From assembly GCA_947176285.1 (NCBI GenBank), contig CAMWQF010000009.1, forward strand, positions 1 through 23,776: a stretch of 23,776 bases of DNA, written 5' to 3'. The position numbers and the translations under genes are program-made. The DNA is from an uncultured Porphyromonadaceae bacterium. Lineage in GTDB: Bacteria > Bacteroidota > Bacteroidia > Bacteroidales > Muribaculaceae. The notes beneath the pieces are model-generated. The model had not been told where the DNA came from. It saw nothing but the letters and a program-made list of their open reading frames with translations, and ran no database searches. Shown in pieces: positions 6,589 through 15,818 of the stretch (positions are counted from its first letter, which is position 1; every line of letters starts with the position of its first letter).

Positions 6589-7656
6589 ATGAAACTTAAG
6601 ATAGCCGTATTGCCCGGTGATGGAATCGGGCCGGAAATATCACGTGTTGGCGTGGAGGTTATGAAGGCAGTGGCTGAAAGATTCGGCCATGAGTTCACAT
6701 TTGATTATGGATTGGCGGGGGCTGCCGCAATCAGAGCAACAGGAAATCCATTTCCGGAGGAGACTTTAAAACTTTGCAAAGATTCGGATGCTGTGCTCTT
6801 CTCAGCAGTAGGCGACCCTGAATATGACAATAATCCTGAAGCAAAAGTACGTCCGGAGCAAGGGCTTCTCGCAATGCGCAAGCAACTGGGACTCTTTGCC
6901 AATATCCGGCCGATTCAGACTTTCCCGGCACTTATAGACAAGTCGCCATTAAAGGCAGAAATAGTCGGAGATGCAGATTTTGTCTGTGTGCGTGAATTGA
7001 CAGGAGGAATGTATTTCGGTGAGAAATATGAATCGGATGACAAGGCTTACGACACTAACTTTTACACTCGTCCTGAGATTGAAAGAATCCTTAAAGTTGG
7101 CTTTGAACTTGCATCGCGTCGAAAAAAGCATCTTACAGTTGTAGACAAGGCTAATGTGCTGGCTTCAAGCCGTCTTTGGCGTAAGATTGCAAAAGAAATG
7201 GAATCAAAGTGGCCCGAAGTGACTACGGACTACATGTTTGTAGACAATGCCGCGATGAAGATGCTTCAAGATCCTTGCTTCTTCGATGTAATGGTGACGG
7301 AAAACACTTTCGGAGATATCTTGACCGATGAAGCAAGTGTGATAAGCGGATCAATGGGATTGCTCCCATCCTCGTCAATAGGAGAAAGCACACCGGTGTT
7401 TGAGCCAATCCATGGTTCATGGCCACAAGCAGCCGGTCTTGATATTGCCAATCCTCTTGCTCAGATTCTTTCAGTGGCAATGCTCCTTGAGCATTTCGGG
7501 CTTGAAGAAGAGGGCAAGACGGTAAGAAAAGCAGTCGATGCATCAATCGCCGAAGGCGTTGTGACTCCGGATCTTGGAAAAGATGGCAAATCTGAGTATG
7601 GCACTCAGGCAGTTGGAAAATGGATTAGTGATCAGATTTCTTCACACGCAATCTAA
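6589..7656 (+). CDS. leuB: 3-isopropylmalate dehydrogenase
   Basis: 355-residue NAD-dependent beta-decarboxylating dehydrogenase that converts 3-isopropylmalate to 2-ketoisocaproate. Signatures: LPGDGIGPEI at about 8-17, GDPEYDNNPEAKVRPEQGLLAMRKQLGLFANIRP (about 78-111, substrate-binding arginines), RELTGGMYFGE (about 136-146), TVVDKANVLASSRLWR, and VTENTFGDILTDEASVISGSMGLLPSSS-EPIHGSWPQAAG (about 236-285; nucleotide and metal binding). Full length. It sits 36 nt after leuA. Its last 32 nt overlap, tail to tail, the 3' end of the minus-strand helical-repeat gene, and I see no terminator between them. Confidence 0.95.
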   Translation: MKLKIAVLPGDGIGPEISRVGVEVMKAVAERFGHEFTFDYGLAGAAAIRATGNPFPEETLKLCKDSDAVLFSAVGDPEYDNNPEAKVRPEQGLLAMRKQLGLFANIRPIQTFPALIDKSPLKAEIVGDADFVCVRELTGGMYFGEKYESDDKAYDTNFYTRPEIERILKVGFELASRRKKHLTVVDKANVLASSRLWRKIAKEMESKWPEVTTDYMFVDNAAMKMLQDPCFFDVMVTENTFGDILTDEASVISGSMGLLPSSSIGESTPVFEPIHGSWPQAAGLDIANPLAQILSVAMLLEHFGLEEEGKTVRKAVDASIAEGVVTPDLGKDGKSEYGTQAVGKWISDQISSHAI

Positions 7657-8956
7657 AATATAAAATTGCATAAATTATCAGCAGTAGGGCAAGTACAGAC
7701 GAAATTACCATCCAAGTAGTTTGAGATCTGGAAGTCCTGCTGTCTTTTTTATTGATATTTGCTGAGTCCAGATAAAGCAATGGTTGGGGAATGATGCTGT
7801 CACGAAGCATGATTTCTCGACGCATCGTTATTTTTCGAAGGCTATCTATAGTCTTGCTATGATCTATGAAATGCTCCATAGCCATAATGTAGTTCTCTTT
7901 ATCATCTATAGCCTTGGCTGCCTCCATGATCATGCCATAATATTTCTGGCGCATATATGTAGAAATATTCGGTTGCTTTAAAATCGCGAGAAGAGCCGGG
8001 ATGGCATTCTTATAATCTTTGCTTGCCATGTAGTAAAAAGCAAATGCCTGTCCGTTGTGATCCATTGTCCTTTTGACATCTGCATTCCTTTCATAAAGAG
8101 CCTGAATGCTATCATGGATCGTCTCGATCTCCTCATCCGTCAGGGCTGAATAGTTGCTCATCATTCTGCGGTAGCAGATGAATTTATTGGTGTCGTAGTT
8201 TCTGAAATTACGTTTCTTCTTCACATACATTTGTTGAAGATGATCAATAATTTCGAGGAGTTTCCTATCATATTCCACTGCTTTTTGAGGATTGCCGTTT
8301 ATTCTTGAATGAATCATAGCGGCAGTTGTGTAGAACTGATTCTTAAGAGGGTAGTCACTTGCCGGAAGATCATCAATCATTTTTGCGTAAGCATCAAGGC
8401 ATTGCTTGAATAGGACTCCATCAGCATCTACCCCTAAATATTGAATTATCTGATACAATATTGAAATTCTGTCGTAAACATCAGTCCCTTCAAGATTGTG
8501 TGATTTTGTGATGCTGTCAAGAAGCATTAACTGAAGTTTAGTGTCATCCGGTTTGGTGCTTTTGACATTGATTTGCTGATTTAAAATAAAAGTCTTGGTT
8601 GCTGCCTTAGCCTCAGCATTTGAGATTTTGTCTGTAAGCTTCAAAAGTAATTCTACGATCGAGTCATTTTTAGCGTGGAAAGTGCCAAGATTTCTCAGCA
8701 TGTCAAGTTGAGCGTTGAGGTCTTCAGCCCTCCCGGCGGTGTAGTAAATATCCCATGCATATTCTTTTTGACCTTGCCTGTCAGAGAGATCAAATAGATA
8801 GTAAAGCAACCTCAGACTATCTCGTGCTGTTGTGGCAGAGGATAATTCTTCTTTATACTTTTGTAAAAGAAGTTGTTTTGCAGGTTTATTATTGGCTAAA
8901 GCCGGTAAGGCTAATGCCAGCATTATAATGAAAGTAATTATATTGTGTCTTTTCAT
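7625..8956 (-). CDS. Secreted helical-repeat (TPR-like) protein with C-terminal membrane anchor, function unknown
   Basis: 443 residues. Signal peptide about 1-21 (hydrophobic FIIMLALALPALA), then an all-helical region about 25-395 resembling degenerate tetratricopeptide repeats, including DYKNAIPALLAIL and ENYIMAMEHFIDHSKTIDSLRK. One transmembrane helix follows at about 412-434 and then a short basic cytoplasmic tail RLRVKKSDH. This is the layout of the sensor half of Bacteroidetes TPR-type histidine kinases or LuxR-type regulators, but no coiled coil, kinase or DNA-binding domain follows the membrane segment. It may be a truncated sensor or a stand-alone anchored scaffold. It has its own promoter and converges on leuB with a 32-nt overlap. 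I cannot assign a specific function. Confidence 0.75.
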   Translation of the reverse strand: MKRHNIITFIIMLALALPALANNKPAKQLLLQKYKEELSSATTARDSLRLLYYLFDLSDRQGQKEYAWDIYYTAGRAEDLNAQLDMLRNLGTFHAKNDSIVELLLKLTDKISNAEAKAATKTFILNQQINVKSTKPDDTKLQLMLLDSITKSHNLEGTDVYDRISILYQIIQYLGVDADGVLFKQCLDAYAKMIDDLPASDYPLKNQFYTTAAMIHSRINGNPQKAVEYDRKLLEIIDHLQQMYVKKKRNFRNYDTNKFICYRRMMSNYSALTDEEIETIHDSIQALYERNADVKRTMDHNGQAFAFYYMASKDYKNAIPALLAILKQPNISTYMRQKYYGMIMEAAKAIDDKENYIMAMEHFIDHSKTIDSLRKITMRREIMLRDSIIPQPLLYLDSANINKKDSRTSRSQTTWMVISSVLALLLIIYAILYFRLRVKKSDH

Positions 8957-8981
8957 TTAATCGGGGTCGGTTAGTGGATTG

Positions 8982-9013
8982 CAAAATTAGTTACTTTTAT
9001 TCATAGGAGCAAA
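8982..9013 (-). promoter_or_regulatory. Promoter of the helical-repeat membrane protein gene
   Basis: -7 TAATTTTG (complement of 8982-8989) and -33 TTTG (complement of 9010-9013) are spaced 20 nt, a full Bacteroidetes consensus match. The start codon is 25 nt downstream. Confidence 0.72.
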
Positions 9014-9078
9014 AGGATAGCATTAAAGTTTTATTACAGATTTGTTACATTGTTGAAATAAAATTTAAGTCTTAAGTA

Positions 9079-9115
9079 CAAAAAAATACCCTTTCGGATT
9101 TTGCGAAAGGGTATT
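9079..9115 (-). terminator. Rho-independent terminator of the RG-I operon
   Basis: Perfect 12-bp stem (9085-9096 with 9104-9115) and 7-nt loop. In minus-strand reading it is followed by a run of T residues (the complement of the A-run at 9080-9086). It lies 18 nt beyond the GH2 stop codon. Confidence 0.88.
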
Positions 9116-9132
9116 ACATAGTTCATGGATGA

Positions 9133-11544
9133 TTATTTCGTCTGGAGATTCAGCTTTTGGGTTGGCAAGCCTTCAGATTTTACTGTGAGTGTGACGGCCC
9201 CCGGTTCTCGTTTGCTTCGCAGTATGACAGTGGCTGTTCCATTATAAAGACTCCTTGTATTTCCGATGGTCAACTCATCACTCCTCTGATTTCCATTGAT
9301 AACACCGACAATTTCAGCCGGACCTGTCACATCGAATGTCAATAGATTTGAGGCATTCTTATCAGTCAATCCTTTGGCATCTACGGCAGTCACTTTTACA
9401 TGCTGAAGATCCAAACCATCGGCTTTCCACTCAAAATTGTCTGGTGTGGCTTTAAGTTTTTTGGCATCTCCATGTGTGGTCAAGTTATGACGAGCCACCT
9501 CCTTACCGTTTTTATATGCTATGGCTTCTACCTTACCTTTTTGATATGGCACCTTTTCCCACATGATGCGGTTACGGTTCTTGGGATTGGAAATGTCATT
9601 AGTCTTTCTGCCTATAGACTTGCCGTTCACTTTAAGTTCAACTTCATCAGCATTAGTGTATGTGTAAAGATTCACTTCGCTATCCGGATTGAAGTTCCAA
9701 CTGTCGGTGAATTTCTTGCCACCCATTGTCACACCGTTCCATTGTGTGGTCTCGGTTGTCTCAAAAGGCGCTATATATACGAGCGGTTCTTCAGGCTTGA
9801 AAAAAGACTTAAGGAAATATGCCATAGGTTTTGGGTCAAGTGCAATATCAAAGACACCCTGAGTCCAACCTTTTTCGGGCCATCCTTGCGACTCTCCAAG
9901 ATAGTCTATCATTCCCCAATAGGCAAGTCCAATTACTTTATCAAGATCCATTTCGAAGAAATTGGGACCCATGTTGCTGGTGTTCGCTTCGCTTTGATAG
10001 AATATCATCCAAGGATATCTTTTAGAGTCGCCCGGGAAATACATGTAGCGGTAGTTGTAGGCAGCTATGTCAGTATGCTCCACCAGCGGCGCAGGAAGTG
10101 AATCTGTATGCTCGTTGCGTCCACGTGGATGCATGGCTACAGTCACGAGGCGAGTGGAATCATATCTTTGCAGAAGTTCTTTCTGGAGTTTAAAGGGAGT
10201 GATACCCCAATCGTTGTAGGGGAGATCAGGGATAAGTTGGAGTTCGTTCCCAAGACTCCAGAACACAACGCTCGGATGGTTGCGGTCTCTCTTTATCCAT
10301 TCAGGCACATCCTGTTGCCAGCGGGTTTCCCATGGAGTGCGCCCACCTGAATATTGCTGAGTCCACTTGTCATAGAGTTCGTCGACTACGAGGATGCCAT
10401 ATTCATCACAAAGATCAAGGAAAGATTCGCTATATGGATTGTGAGACGTGCGGATATGGTTGAATCCAAAATCTTTCAACATCTTTATGCGCTTTTCAAT
10501 AGCAGCAGGATATGCGGCAGCTCCCAATGCTCCCAGTGTGTGATGATTGGCTATCCCTTTAAGAAGCACCTTCTTGCCATTGAGTTTCATACCGAATTCC
10601 GGAGAAAACTCAACTTCTCGGATGCCGAAGCGTTCTGTGGCAGTGTCTGCTATGCTTCCGTCGGGACGATAAAGGGTGGCTTTCAGAGTAAAAAGATAAG
10701 GATTGTCAGTGTCCCAAAGATTTACGTCGGTAAGCGTAATGCTGTCGAGAGGAAACTCACGTACATGTTGGCGAGGATGGCTCCAATGTTTCTTGACGTT
10801 TGAGTAGACCGGGTTACCCTCCTTGTCGAAGATCTCTATTCCAACTGTGATACTATCAGTCTTGATGAAAGTGGCAAGTTCTCCACCGACGAGGATTGTT
10901 GATTTATCTGCCTTGGCTTCCGGAGTGGTGATGTAAAGGGAATTGCGTGTGAAATATTGCTTTGGATCTCCAACTTTGATGTTTACATCGCGATAGAGAC
11001 CTCCACCGGTATACCACCGGGAATTTTCAGGTTTTCCGGTGTCTGCTTTGACCGCAATTACATTAGGCTCGCCATATTTAAGTTTCTTGGAGATGTCAGA
11101 TTCAAAACCAAGATATCCGTAATCAGTGCCTCCGATTCTTTCGCCATTAAGGTAGACGTCACCTACAAGCATGATGCCTTCAAAGTCAAGAACTACGCGT
11201 TTCGCTTCCCATGACGGGTCCGGTGTAAAAGTCTTTCGATACCAACCTTCGCCCATTTCTTTGAAACCACGAGAACTTAGTTTGCTGGCAATGTTTGCCA
11301 TCAGGTTTGATTTGTCGCCGTTGTCACCTTCTTCCGGGGCTACCCAAGGTTGGCTGATTTGGAAATCATGAGGAAGATTCACAGTTTGCCAACCGGATTC
11401 GTCGAATGTGACAGCCTCTGCGCCCGGATTGCTTCCGGGCTGGAACTTCCAGTCAAAATTGAAGTTGACAGTCTCTTGGGCAAACGTAGGGAAGGCGATT
11501 GCAGACAAAAGGCTAAATATTAATATAGACTTAATATTCGACAT
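9133..11544 (-). CDS. GH2-family beta-galactosidase-like glycoside hydrolase with DUF4982 domain
   Basis: 803 residues. Signal peptide about 1-22 (cut near TFAQ), so periplasmic or exported. Order: jelly-roll sugar-binding domain (about 25-205, with WQTVNLPHDF and GGGLYRDV), Ig-like domain (about 206-310), TIM barrel (about 311-590) and DUF4982 plus Ig-like C-terminal modules (about 610-803). Acid/base Glu434 lies in WSLGNE and the likely nucleophile is Glu519 in YQSEAN; NHHTLGALG and RTSHNPYS are also present, so it looks catalytically intact. Together with the PL11/GH105 genes upstream it probably removes beta-linked galactose from rhamnogalacturonan-I side chains. Relatives of this GH2 type also include other beta-glycosidases, so substrate is inferred. 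Its ATG overlaps the DUF4861 gene by 14 nt; last gene of the operon. Confidence 0.9.
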   Translation of the reverse strand: MSNIKSILIFSLLSAIAFPTFAQETVNFNFDWKFQPGSNPGAEAVTFDESGWQTVNLPHDFQISQPWVAPEEGDNGDKSNLMANIASKLSSRGFKEMGEGWYRKTFTPDPSWEAKRVVLDFEGIMLVGDVYLNGERIGGTDYGYLGFESDISKKLKYGEPNVIAVKADTGKPENSRWYTGGGLYRDVNIKVGDPKQYFTRNSLYITTPEAKADKSTILVGGELATFIKTDSITVGIEIFDKEGNPVYSNVKKHWSHPRQHVREFPLDSITLTDVNLWDTDNPYLFTLKATLYRPDGSIADTATERFGIREVEFSPEFGMKLNGKKVLLKGIANHHTLGALGAAAYPAAIEKRIKMLKDFGFNHIRTSHNPYSESFLDLCDEYGILVVDELYDKWTQQYSGGRTPWETRWQQDVPEWIKRDRNHPSVVFWSLGNELQLIPDLPYNDWGITPFKLQKELLQRYDSTRLVTVAMHPRGRNEHTDSLPAPLVEHTDIAAYNYRYMYFPGDSKRYPWMIFYQSEANTSNMGPNFFEMDLDKVIGLAYWGMIDYLGESQGWPEKGWTQGVFDIALDPKPMAYFLKSFFKPEEPLVYIAPFETTETTQWNGVTMGGKKFTDSWNFNPDSEVNLYTYTNADEVELKVNGKSIGRKTNDISNPKNRNRIMWEKVPYQKGKVEAIAYKNGKEVARHNLTTHGDAKKLKATPDNFEWKADGLDLQHVKVTAVDAKGLTDKNASNLLTFDVTGPAEIVGVINGNQRSDELTIGNTRSLYNGTATVILRSKREPGAVTLTVKSEGLPTQKLNLQTK

Positions 11545-12433
11545 GTTTCAGTGCTTTTATGTATTTAGACCAGTCTTTGTAGTTGTTGAATCCATCTTTC
11601 TCGCGGTCGCCGCAAGCAATTACTCGATAGCGTATGATGCCCTCGTTGTTGGGTCGGACATTTATGATGTAGTTGAGGTCGGATTCTTCCGTTGACACTA
11701 CATTCTCAGGCTCTACAATGATACCAAGACCTACTTGCTCTACAATATCCGGATGTCCTTTATCCGGAATGTTGCTACCCCAAGATGCAGCTCTGCCTTC
11801 GGCGTTTATAAAACCCTGATTATCTGATTCAAGTTTTTGGATGCCGGTGCAGAATTTGTCATCAGGCAAATATCCATCGAGTTTGACCTCAACGAAAAGG
11901 TCGCGGCTATTGGGAAGCACTGAATAAGTTTGAGTCATCTGAATTGGATGACCATTGAATATCCAATCGTTATCTATCACTTGAATAGTATGGTCATCAA
12001 TAACTTTTTGTGTGCGTGATGCCACAGTATCGATAGTGACCGGATTCCCATTCTGAAGCCCGCGGAAAGATCCTGCGGCAATAGATTTGCCAGCCCAAAG
12101 CACATCGATGCCATACCCTTCCTTCAACTGATCAGGAGTCGTATAGAATCCGGTGACATCAAGTTCGAGTTGAGGTGTCTGCTTTACGTAGAGGTCAAGA
12201 CTCTGACGATTGTCCATATATACGCGGTATGCAACCCAAGGATTTTCAATTACAGCGCCATGGCCATATATTGCATCATACATATAGCGAGTGTTAGCAT
12301 CGCCGGGGAATGTAATGGCTTCGATTCTTGGATGAGTCTTTTTCTCGTCGCGAAGTTTGATGTAGGCGTCAGTCTGAGCCACAGAAGTGAGGGCTACTCC
12401 GCAAGCAACGGCTGATATAAGATATTTTTTCAT
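11531..12433 (-). CDS. DUF4861 domain protein of the RG-I operon
   Basis: 300 residues with a signal peptide (about 1-19, ending SVAQ). I recognise DUF4861 by the pattern RYMYDAIYGHGAVIENPWVAYRVYMDNRQSLDLYVKQTPQLEL (about 49-91) and WAGKSIAAGSFRG (about 112-124); the rest looks like a beta-sandwich with few helices. DUF4861 proteins recur beside rhamnogalacturonan and other uronic-acid polysaccharide enzymes in Bacteroidetes, and I know no firmly established activity. The His, Glu, Tyr and Arg residues of the first block are candidates for carbohydrate contact. It sits 51 nt after GH105, and its end overlaps the GH2 start by 14 nt, so translation of the two is probably coupled. Confidence 0.75.
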   Translation of the reverse strand: MKKYLISAVACGVALTSVAQTDAYIKLRDEKKTHPRIEAITFPGDANTRYMYDAIYGHGAVIENPWVAYRVYMDNRQSLDLYVKQTPQLELDVTGFYTTPDQLKEGYGIDVLWAGKSIAAGSFRGLQNGNPVTIDTVASRTQKVIDDHTIQVIDNDWIFNGHPIQMTQTYSVLPNSRDLFVEVKLDGYLPDDKFCTGIQKLESDNQGFINAEGRAASWGSNIPDKGHPDIVEQVGLGIIVEPENVVSTEESDLNYIINVRPNNEGIIRYRVIACGDREKDGFNNYKDWSKYIKALKHVEY

Positions 12434-12484
12434 ATTATTGGAATATATTGGATTATACGGATAAATCTTAATTATCAGTTTATC

Positions 12485-13846
12485 TTAATGTCGGATTTCA
12501 ATGGCTTTCCCGTCTTTGTCGAGGCTGAATAGAGGCATGGTTGCTTCCGGGTCAACGTCGTAGTAATGCACGGCACTGTCATTGACGTATGGATGGTTGT
12601 CTTTCAGCATTCGGTATACCTCGGCACCAGCCCAAATAGTCGGACCATAGCCATGAGCTGCTTTGACACTAACCGGGCGATATGCATAATACGCGGGGTC
12701 GAAACCCATACCGGTGCCAACACATACTCCTTCCACTTCTCCTTTGGGATTAATCTTCGTAGATACTGCTTCCCAAGCTAACTGGGCTACAGGTCCGTAA
12801 GTGGTTGCTTCCAGCCAACCCTCGTTTACACCATGAGCGAGAGCGTAAGCGAAGATTGCGGTAGCAGAAGTCTCTTCATACGTCTCGGGACGGTCGAGGA
12901 GCTGATGCCAGAATCCATCAATGCCTTGGAGTTCTGCAAGCCCTGCGGCATGTTTGCGGTAGATGTCAAGAATCTCTGCACGTTTGGGATGATTTTCAGG
13001 GAGATAGTCGAGAAGTTGGCAAAGAGTAAGAATAGCCCAACCGTTGGCACGTCCCCAAGCCATCGAAGGCTGATGTGTGGCATCTTCAAGATATCCATGG
13101 CGGAAGATATTTTTCTCAGGCATCCACATACGTTTGAAGAAACCTGTGGCTATACGTGCAGCCTCATCAAGTTGTTCGGGATGATCCTTATATTGGCTTC
13201 TTACAGCCATGGAAGGTAGAGCCATAAACATGTCGTCGAGCCATATAGCATTGTAGTGGGGACGGTTGCGTGCAATAGTGCCATCGGAAAGATGAACGGG
13301 GGTTTGTTCCACAACTGCCCAATATTGCTCTATGTATGGATCTATTTTAAGGGTGGAGTCAGCCATGGCAGCACGCATCCATGCGCCTGCCATAGCACCG
13401 GCATCATCAAGAGTACGTGGATCTTTCACTTGACGAAGTTGTCCATCTTCCGAGACATCGCCGGCTTTATCAGCCTCTTCAGCGAGGAAGCGTATGCGGT
13501 CGCTGACATAATCCGAGTATTTCTTATCCCCGGTGATTTTAGCCGCATCGAGAAGAGCATCATACATCACTGCCCATTCGTAGCTTGTCAGTCGGTAGGT
13601 GCCCTGGTTCACTTTCCCATCTGTCATCTTTGCGGGTGTTACTTCTTCAATATAAGCGAAAACTCTGTCGATGTCTGATTTTACAGAATCAGGATTGAGT
13701 TGCCCGTAAGGAGTCTTATAGTCGGGTTGAAGTAGATGAAGTGGGGTAGTGGAGTCGTTGATCTCCTGTTCGGCTTGCTTCTGCTCGCTTTTGCCGCAGG
13801 CAGCCAGAGCGAGGATTGCGAGGATAGCTAAGTTCTTATTTTTCAT
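12485..13846 (-). CDS. GH105 unsaturated rhamnogalacturonyl hydrolase, lipoprotein
   Basis: 453 residues of the YteR/RhiN family, an alpha6/alpha6 barrel enzyme that hydrates and releases the 4,5-unsaturated galacturonic acid left at the non-reducing end by rhamnogalacturonan lyases. Lipobox LALAAC gives a lipidated Cys17, so the protein is membrane-anchored. Family motifs include YEWAVMYDALL (about 89-99), TLDDAGAMAGAWMRA (about 145-159), NRPHYNAIWLDDMFMALPSMA (about 194-214, with the conserved Asp pair 204/205 in WLDDMFM), SMAWGRANGWAI and GFWHQLLDRPETYEETSATAIFAYAL. It directly follows the PL11 lyase (43 nt gap), matching the order of the reactions. Length is somewhat above the 370-residue Bacillus enzyme because of the N-terminal leader. 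Confidence 0.9.
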   Translation of the reverse strand: MKNKNLAILAILALAACGKSEQKQAEQEINDSTTPLHLLQPDYKTPYGQLNPDSVKSDIDRVFAYIEEVTPAKMTDGKVNQGTYRLTSYEWAVMYDALLDAAKITGDKKYSDYVSDRIRFLAEEADKAGDVSEDGQLRQVKDPRTLDDAGAMAGAWMRAAMADSTLKIDPYIEQYWAVVEQTPVHLSDGTIARNRPHYNAIWLDDMFMALPSMAVRSQYKDHPEQLDEAARIATGFFKRMWMPEKNIFRHGYLEDATHQPSMAWGRANGWAILTLCQLLDYLPENHPKRAEILDIYRKHAAGLAELQGIDGFWHQLLDRPETYEETSATAIFAYALAHGVNEGWLEATTYGPVAQLAWEAVSTKINPKGEVEGVCVGTGMGFDPAYYAYRPVSVKAAHGYGPTIWAGAEVYRMLKDNHPYVNDSAVHYYDVDPEATMPLFSLDKDGKAIEIRH

Positions 13847-13889
13847 GATTCATTATTTTTCGGGCTTCTGCCCTCATACATTCTTTATC

Positions 13890-15770
13890 TTATTTTATGA
13901 GAGTGCCTCTGAATTTCTTGCCTTTGAGGTCGGGCCCGAAGTAGAATCCGGGTTCGGCCGGCTGATTGTAGGCTACATTTTGGTTGGCTACGCTTACTCG
14001 GTAAGCCGGATCTTCCATGAAAGTGTGAAATCTGTAGTCGGTCGGATAGTCAGTTACAAATATACGGAGAGATTGATTGTCAGGGGTTCTTGCAATAACT
14101 TCTTCTCGCCAGTCTCCTAGGATGTCGGCTTGCAGGCATGGATTTGCCTTTGTCCAATTGTTGGAAGCCGCTCCCTCAAATTCCTTGATACGGTCCACTT
14201 CTCCGGTTTCCCAATTATATTTGCTTACCCACAGAGTCTTTGTATTGCCGTCAAGAAGTTCGGTAAGCAGGTCACCGTCCCAAAGTAGACAGAAGTTGAC
14301 CGGTATATGGGCATGAGTCTCACCCAAGAACTCATTTTGTGGAGTGATGATTTCCCCTTTGAAAGATCTTAACCCACCGGAACTGGGCGACCATAATTCC
14401 ACCCCTTCATGAGTAGGGTCTATGTCTCCAGCCATACAGCGACCTATATCTTTGTTGCTCGGGTAGCGGAGAATTACTTCGCCGGTAGCAGCATCGCGAA
14501 GCGAAGTTCCATCCTTCTTGTTTTCATGGCATCCCCATACATAATATTTTTCATTGTTCACGTCTGAAAGGAGATGAATGGCATCGCCATGATACATCCC
14601 TGTAGAATAGAGCCCTTTGCCGTCGTGGTCTACCGCCATCTGACCATAGATGATTTCATCGCAGCCATCACCATCAACATCGGCAATGCGCAGATTATGG
14701 TTCCCTTGTCCACCAAATGACTCATTTCCCGGTATGCTTGAATCGAATAGCCAACGCAACTTTAATTCATTGCCATCCCAATCATAAGCGGCAAGGGCAG
14801 TCTTTGCATAATATCCTCGGCACATAATTACTGACGGATGCACACCATCGAGATAAGCGATAGCCCCAAGATAGCGTTCGCTACGGTTAGCATATCCGTC
14901 GCCCCAATCCTTTAGTTCGCCGCGTGCCGGGAGATAGGGGACTGTGCTCATTGCTTCGCCTGATTTGCCATTAAATACGGTCAAGTATTCCGGGCCTGCT
15001 ATTACGCGGCCTTTCATATTACGCCAGTCGGCTTTCAGACTTCCTATGAGTTTGTTTTTCCCATCCAAAGTGCCGTCTGCGGTTTTGCAAACTACTTCCG
15101 CACAACCGTCTCCGTCAAGATCATAGACCAAATACTGGATATAGTGTGCGCCGGAACGGATGTTTTCCCCAAGGTTGATGCGCCAGAGTTTAGTTCCGTC
15201 GAGTTTGTAGCAGTCGAGATATGTAGGACCGGTGAAGCCATCATGGGCGTTGTCGTGAGAATTGGTTGGGTCCCATTTGAGAATTATCTCATATTCGCCA
15301 TCGCCATCCACATCTCCTACAGAAGCATCGTTGGCATTATAGAAATATTCCTTGCCCCAGATGTCGACGCCAAGTTCCGGACGATCCAACGGAATATCGA
15401 TATATCCAAGTGGAGCATTAGCAGGAAGAGTGTAGGAGCCGGAAAGATTGCCTTTTGACGGTTTGACTTCATAGGAGACAGGTTCTTTCCCTTTGTAATT
15501 GTCGGAATAATAAGTGGATTCAATTATAGGAGTCTTATTGATTTTCTTTCCGTTTCGGTAAATGTCGAAAGATTGTGACTCGGGGTCTTGGGAGAGGTAG
15601 CGCCAAGAGATGTTTACTTTGTCTGGTGATTCTCTGACAGCAACCACGCCACGTCCGAGATTTTCCATTTTCAATTTGGAAAAATCATAGCGGGCTTGTG
15701 AGATGGCGGGTGAAGTGCTGAGGAATATTCCCACACCGAGCATTAGCATCCCGAAGATTAATTTTTTCAT
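13890..15770 (-). CDS. PL11 rhamnogalacturonan lyase
   Basis: 626 residues, YesW/YesX-like family 11 polysaccharide lyase that cleaves the rhamnose-galacturonate backbone of RG-I by beta-elimination. Signal peptide about 1-25. An N-terminal fibronectin-like region (about 38-115) precedes an eight-bladed propeller with the diagnostic calcium-binding repeats VGDVDGDGEYEI, YDLDGDGCAEVV and IADVDGDGCDEI, and GQGNHNLR, CLQADILGDWREEVIART and the C-terminal YRFHTFMEDPAYRVSVANQNVAYNQP, all strongly typical of PL11. First gene of the four-gene operon: PL11, GH105, DUF4861, GH2. Calcium-dependent endo- or exo-action cannot be told from sequence alone. Confidence 0.94.
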   Translation of the reverse strand: MKKLIFGMLMLGVGIFLSTSPAISQARYDFSKLKMENLGRGVVAVRESPDKVNISWRYLSQDPESQSFDIYRNGKKINKTPIIESTYYSDNYKGKEPVSYEVKPSKGNLSGSYTLPANAPLGYIDIPLDRPELGVDIWGKEYFYNANDASVGDVDGDGEYEIILKWDPTNSHDNAHDGFTGPTYLDCYKLDGTKLWRINLGENIRSGAHYIQYLVYDLDGDGCAEVVCKTADGTLDGKNKLIGSLKADWRNMKGRVIAGPEYLTVFNGKSGEAMSTVPYLPARGELKDWGDGYANRSERYLGAIAYLDGVHPSVIMCRGYYAKTALAAYDWDGNELKLRWLFDSSIPGNESFGGQGNHNLRIADVDGDGCDEIIYGQMAVDHDGKGLYSTGMYHGDAIHLLSDVNNEKYYVWGCHENKKDGTSLRDAATGEVILRYPSNKDIGRCMAGDIDPTHEGVELWSPSSGGLRSFKGEIITPQNEFLGETHAHIPVNFCLLWDGDLLTELLDGNTKTLWVSKYNWETGEVDRIKEFEGAASNNWTKANPCLQADILGDWREEVIARTPDNQSLRIFVTDYPTDYRFHTFMEDPAYRVSVANQNVAYNQPAEPGFYFGPDLKGKKFRGTLIK

Positions 15771-15818
15771 GATTGTCTAAATAATAGGTTAGTTTTAGGT
15801 GATCGTTACTATGAATTG

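Noticed and set aside
9400..10101. A 233-codon plus-strand frame opposite the GH2 gene
   Set aside because: The long antisense frame coincides with a strongly supported glycoside hydrolase; its translation looks unlike a folded protein and has no promoter.
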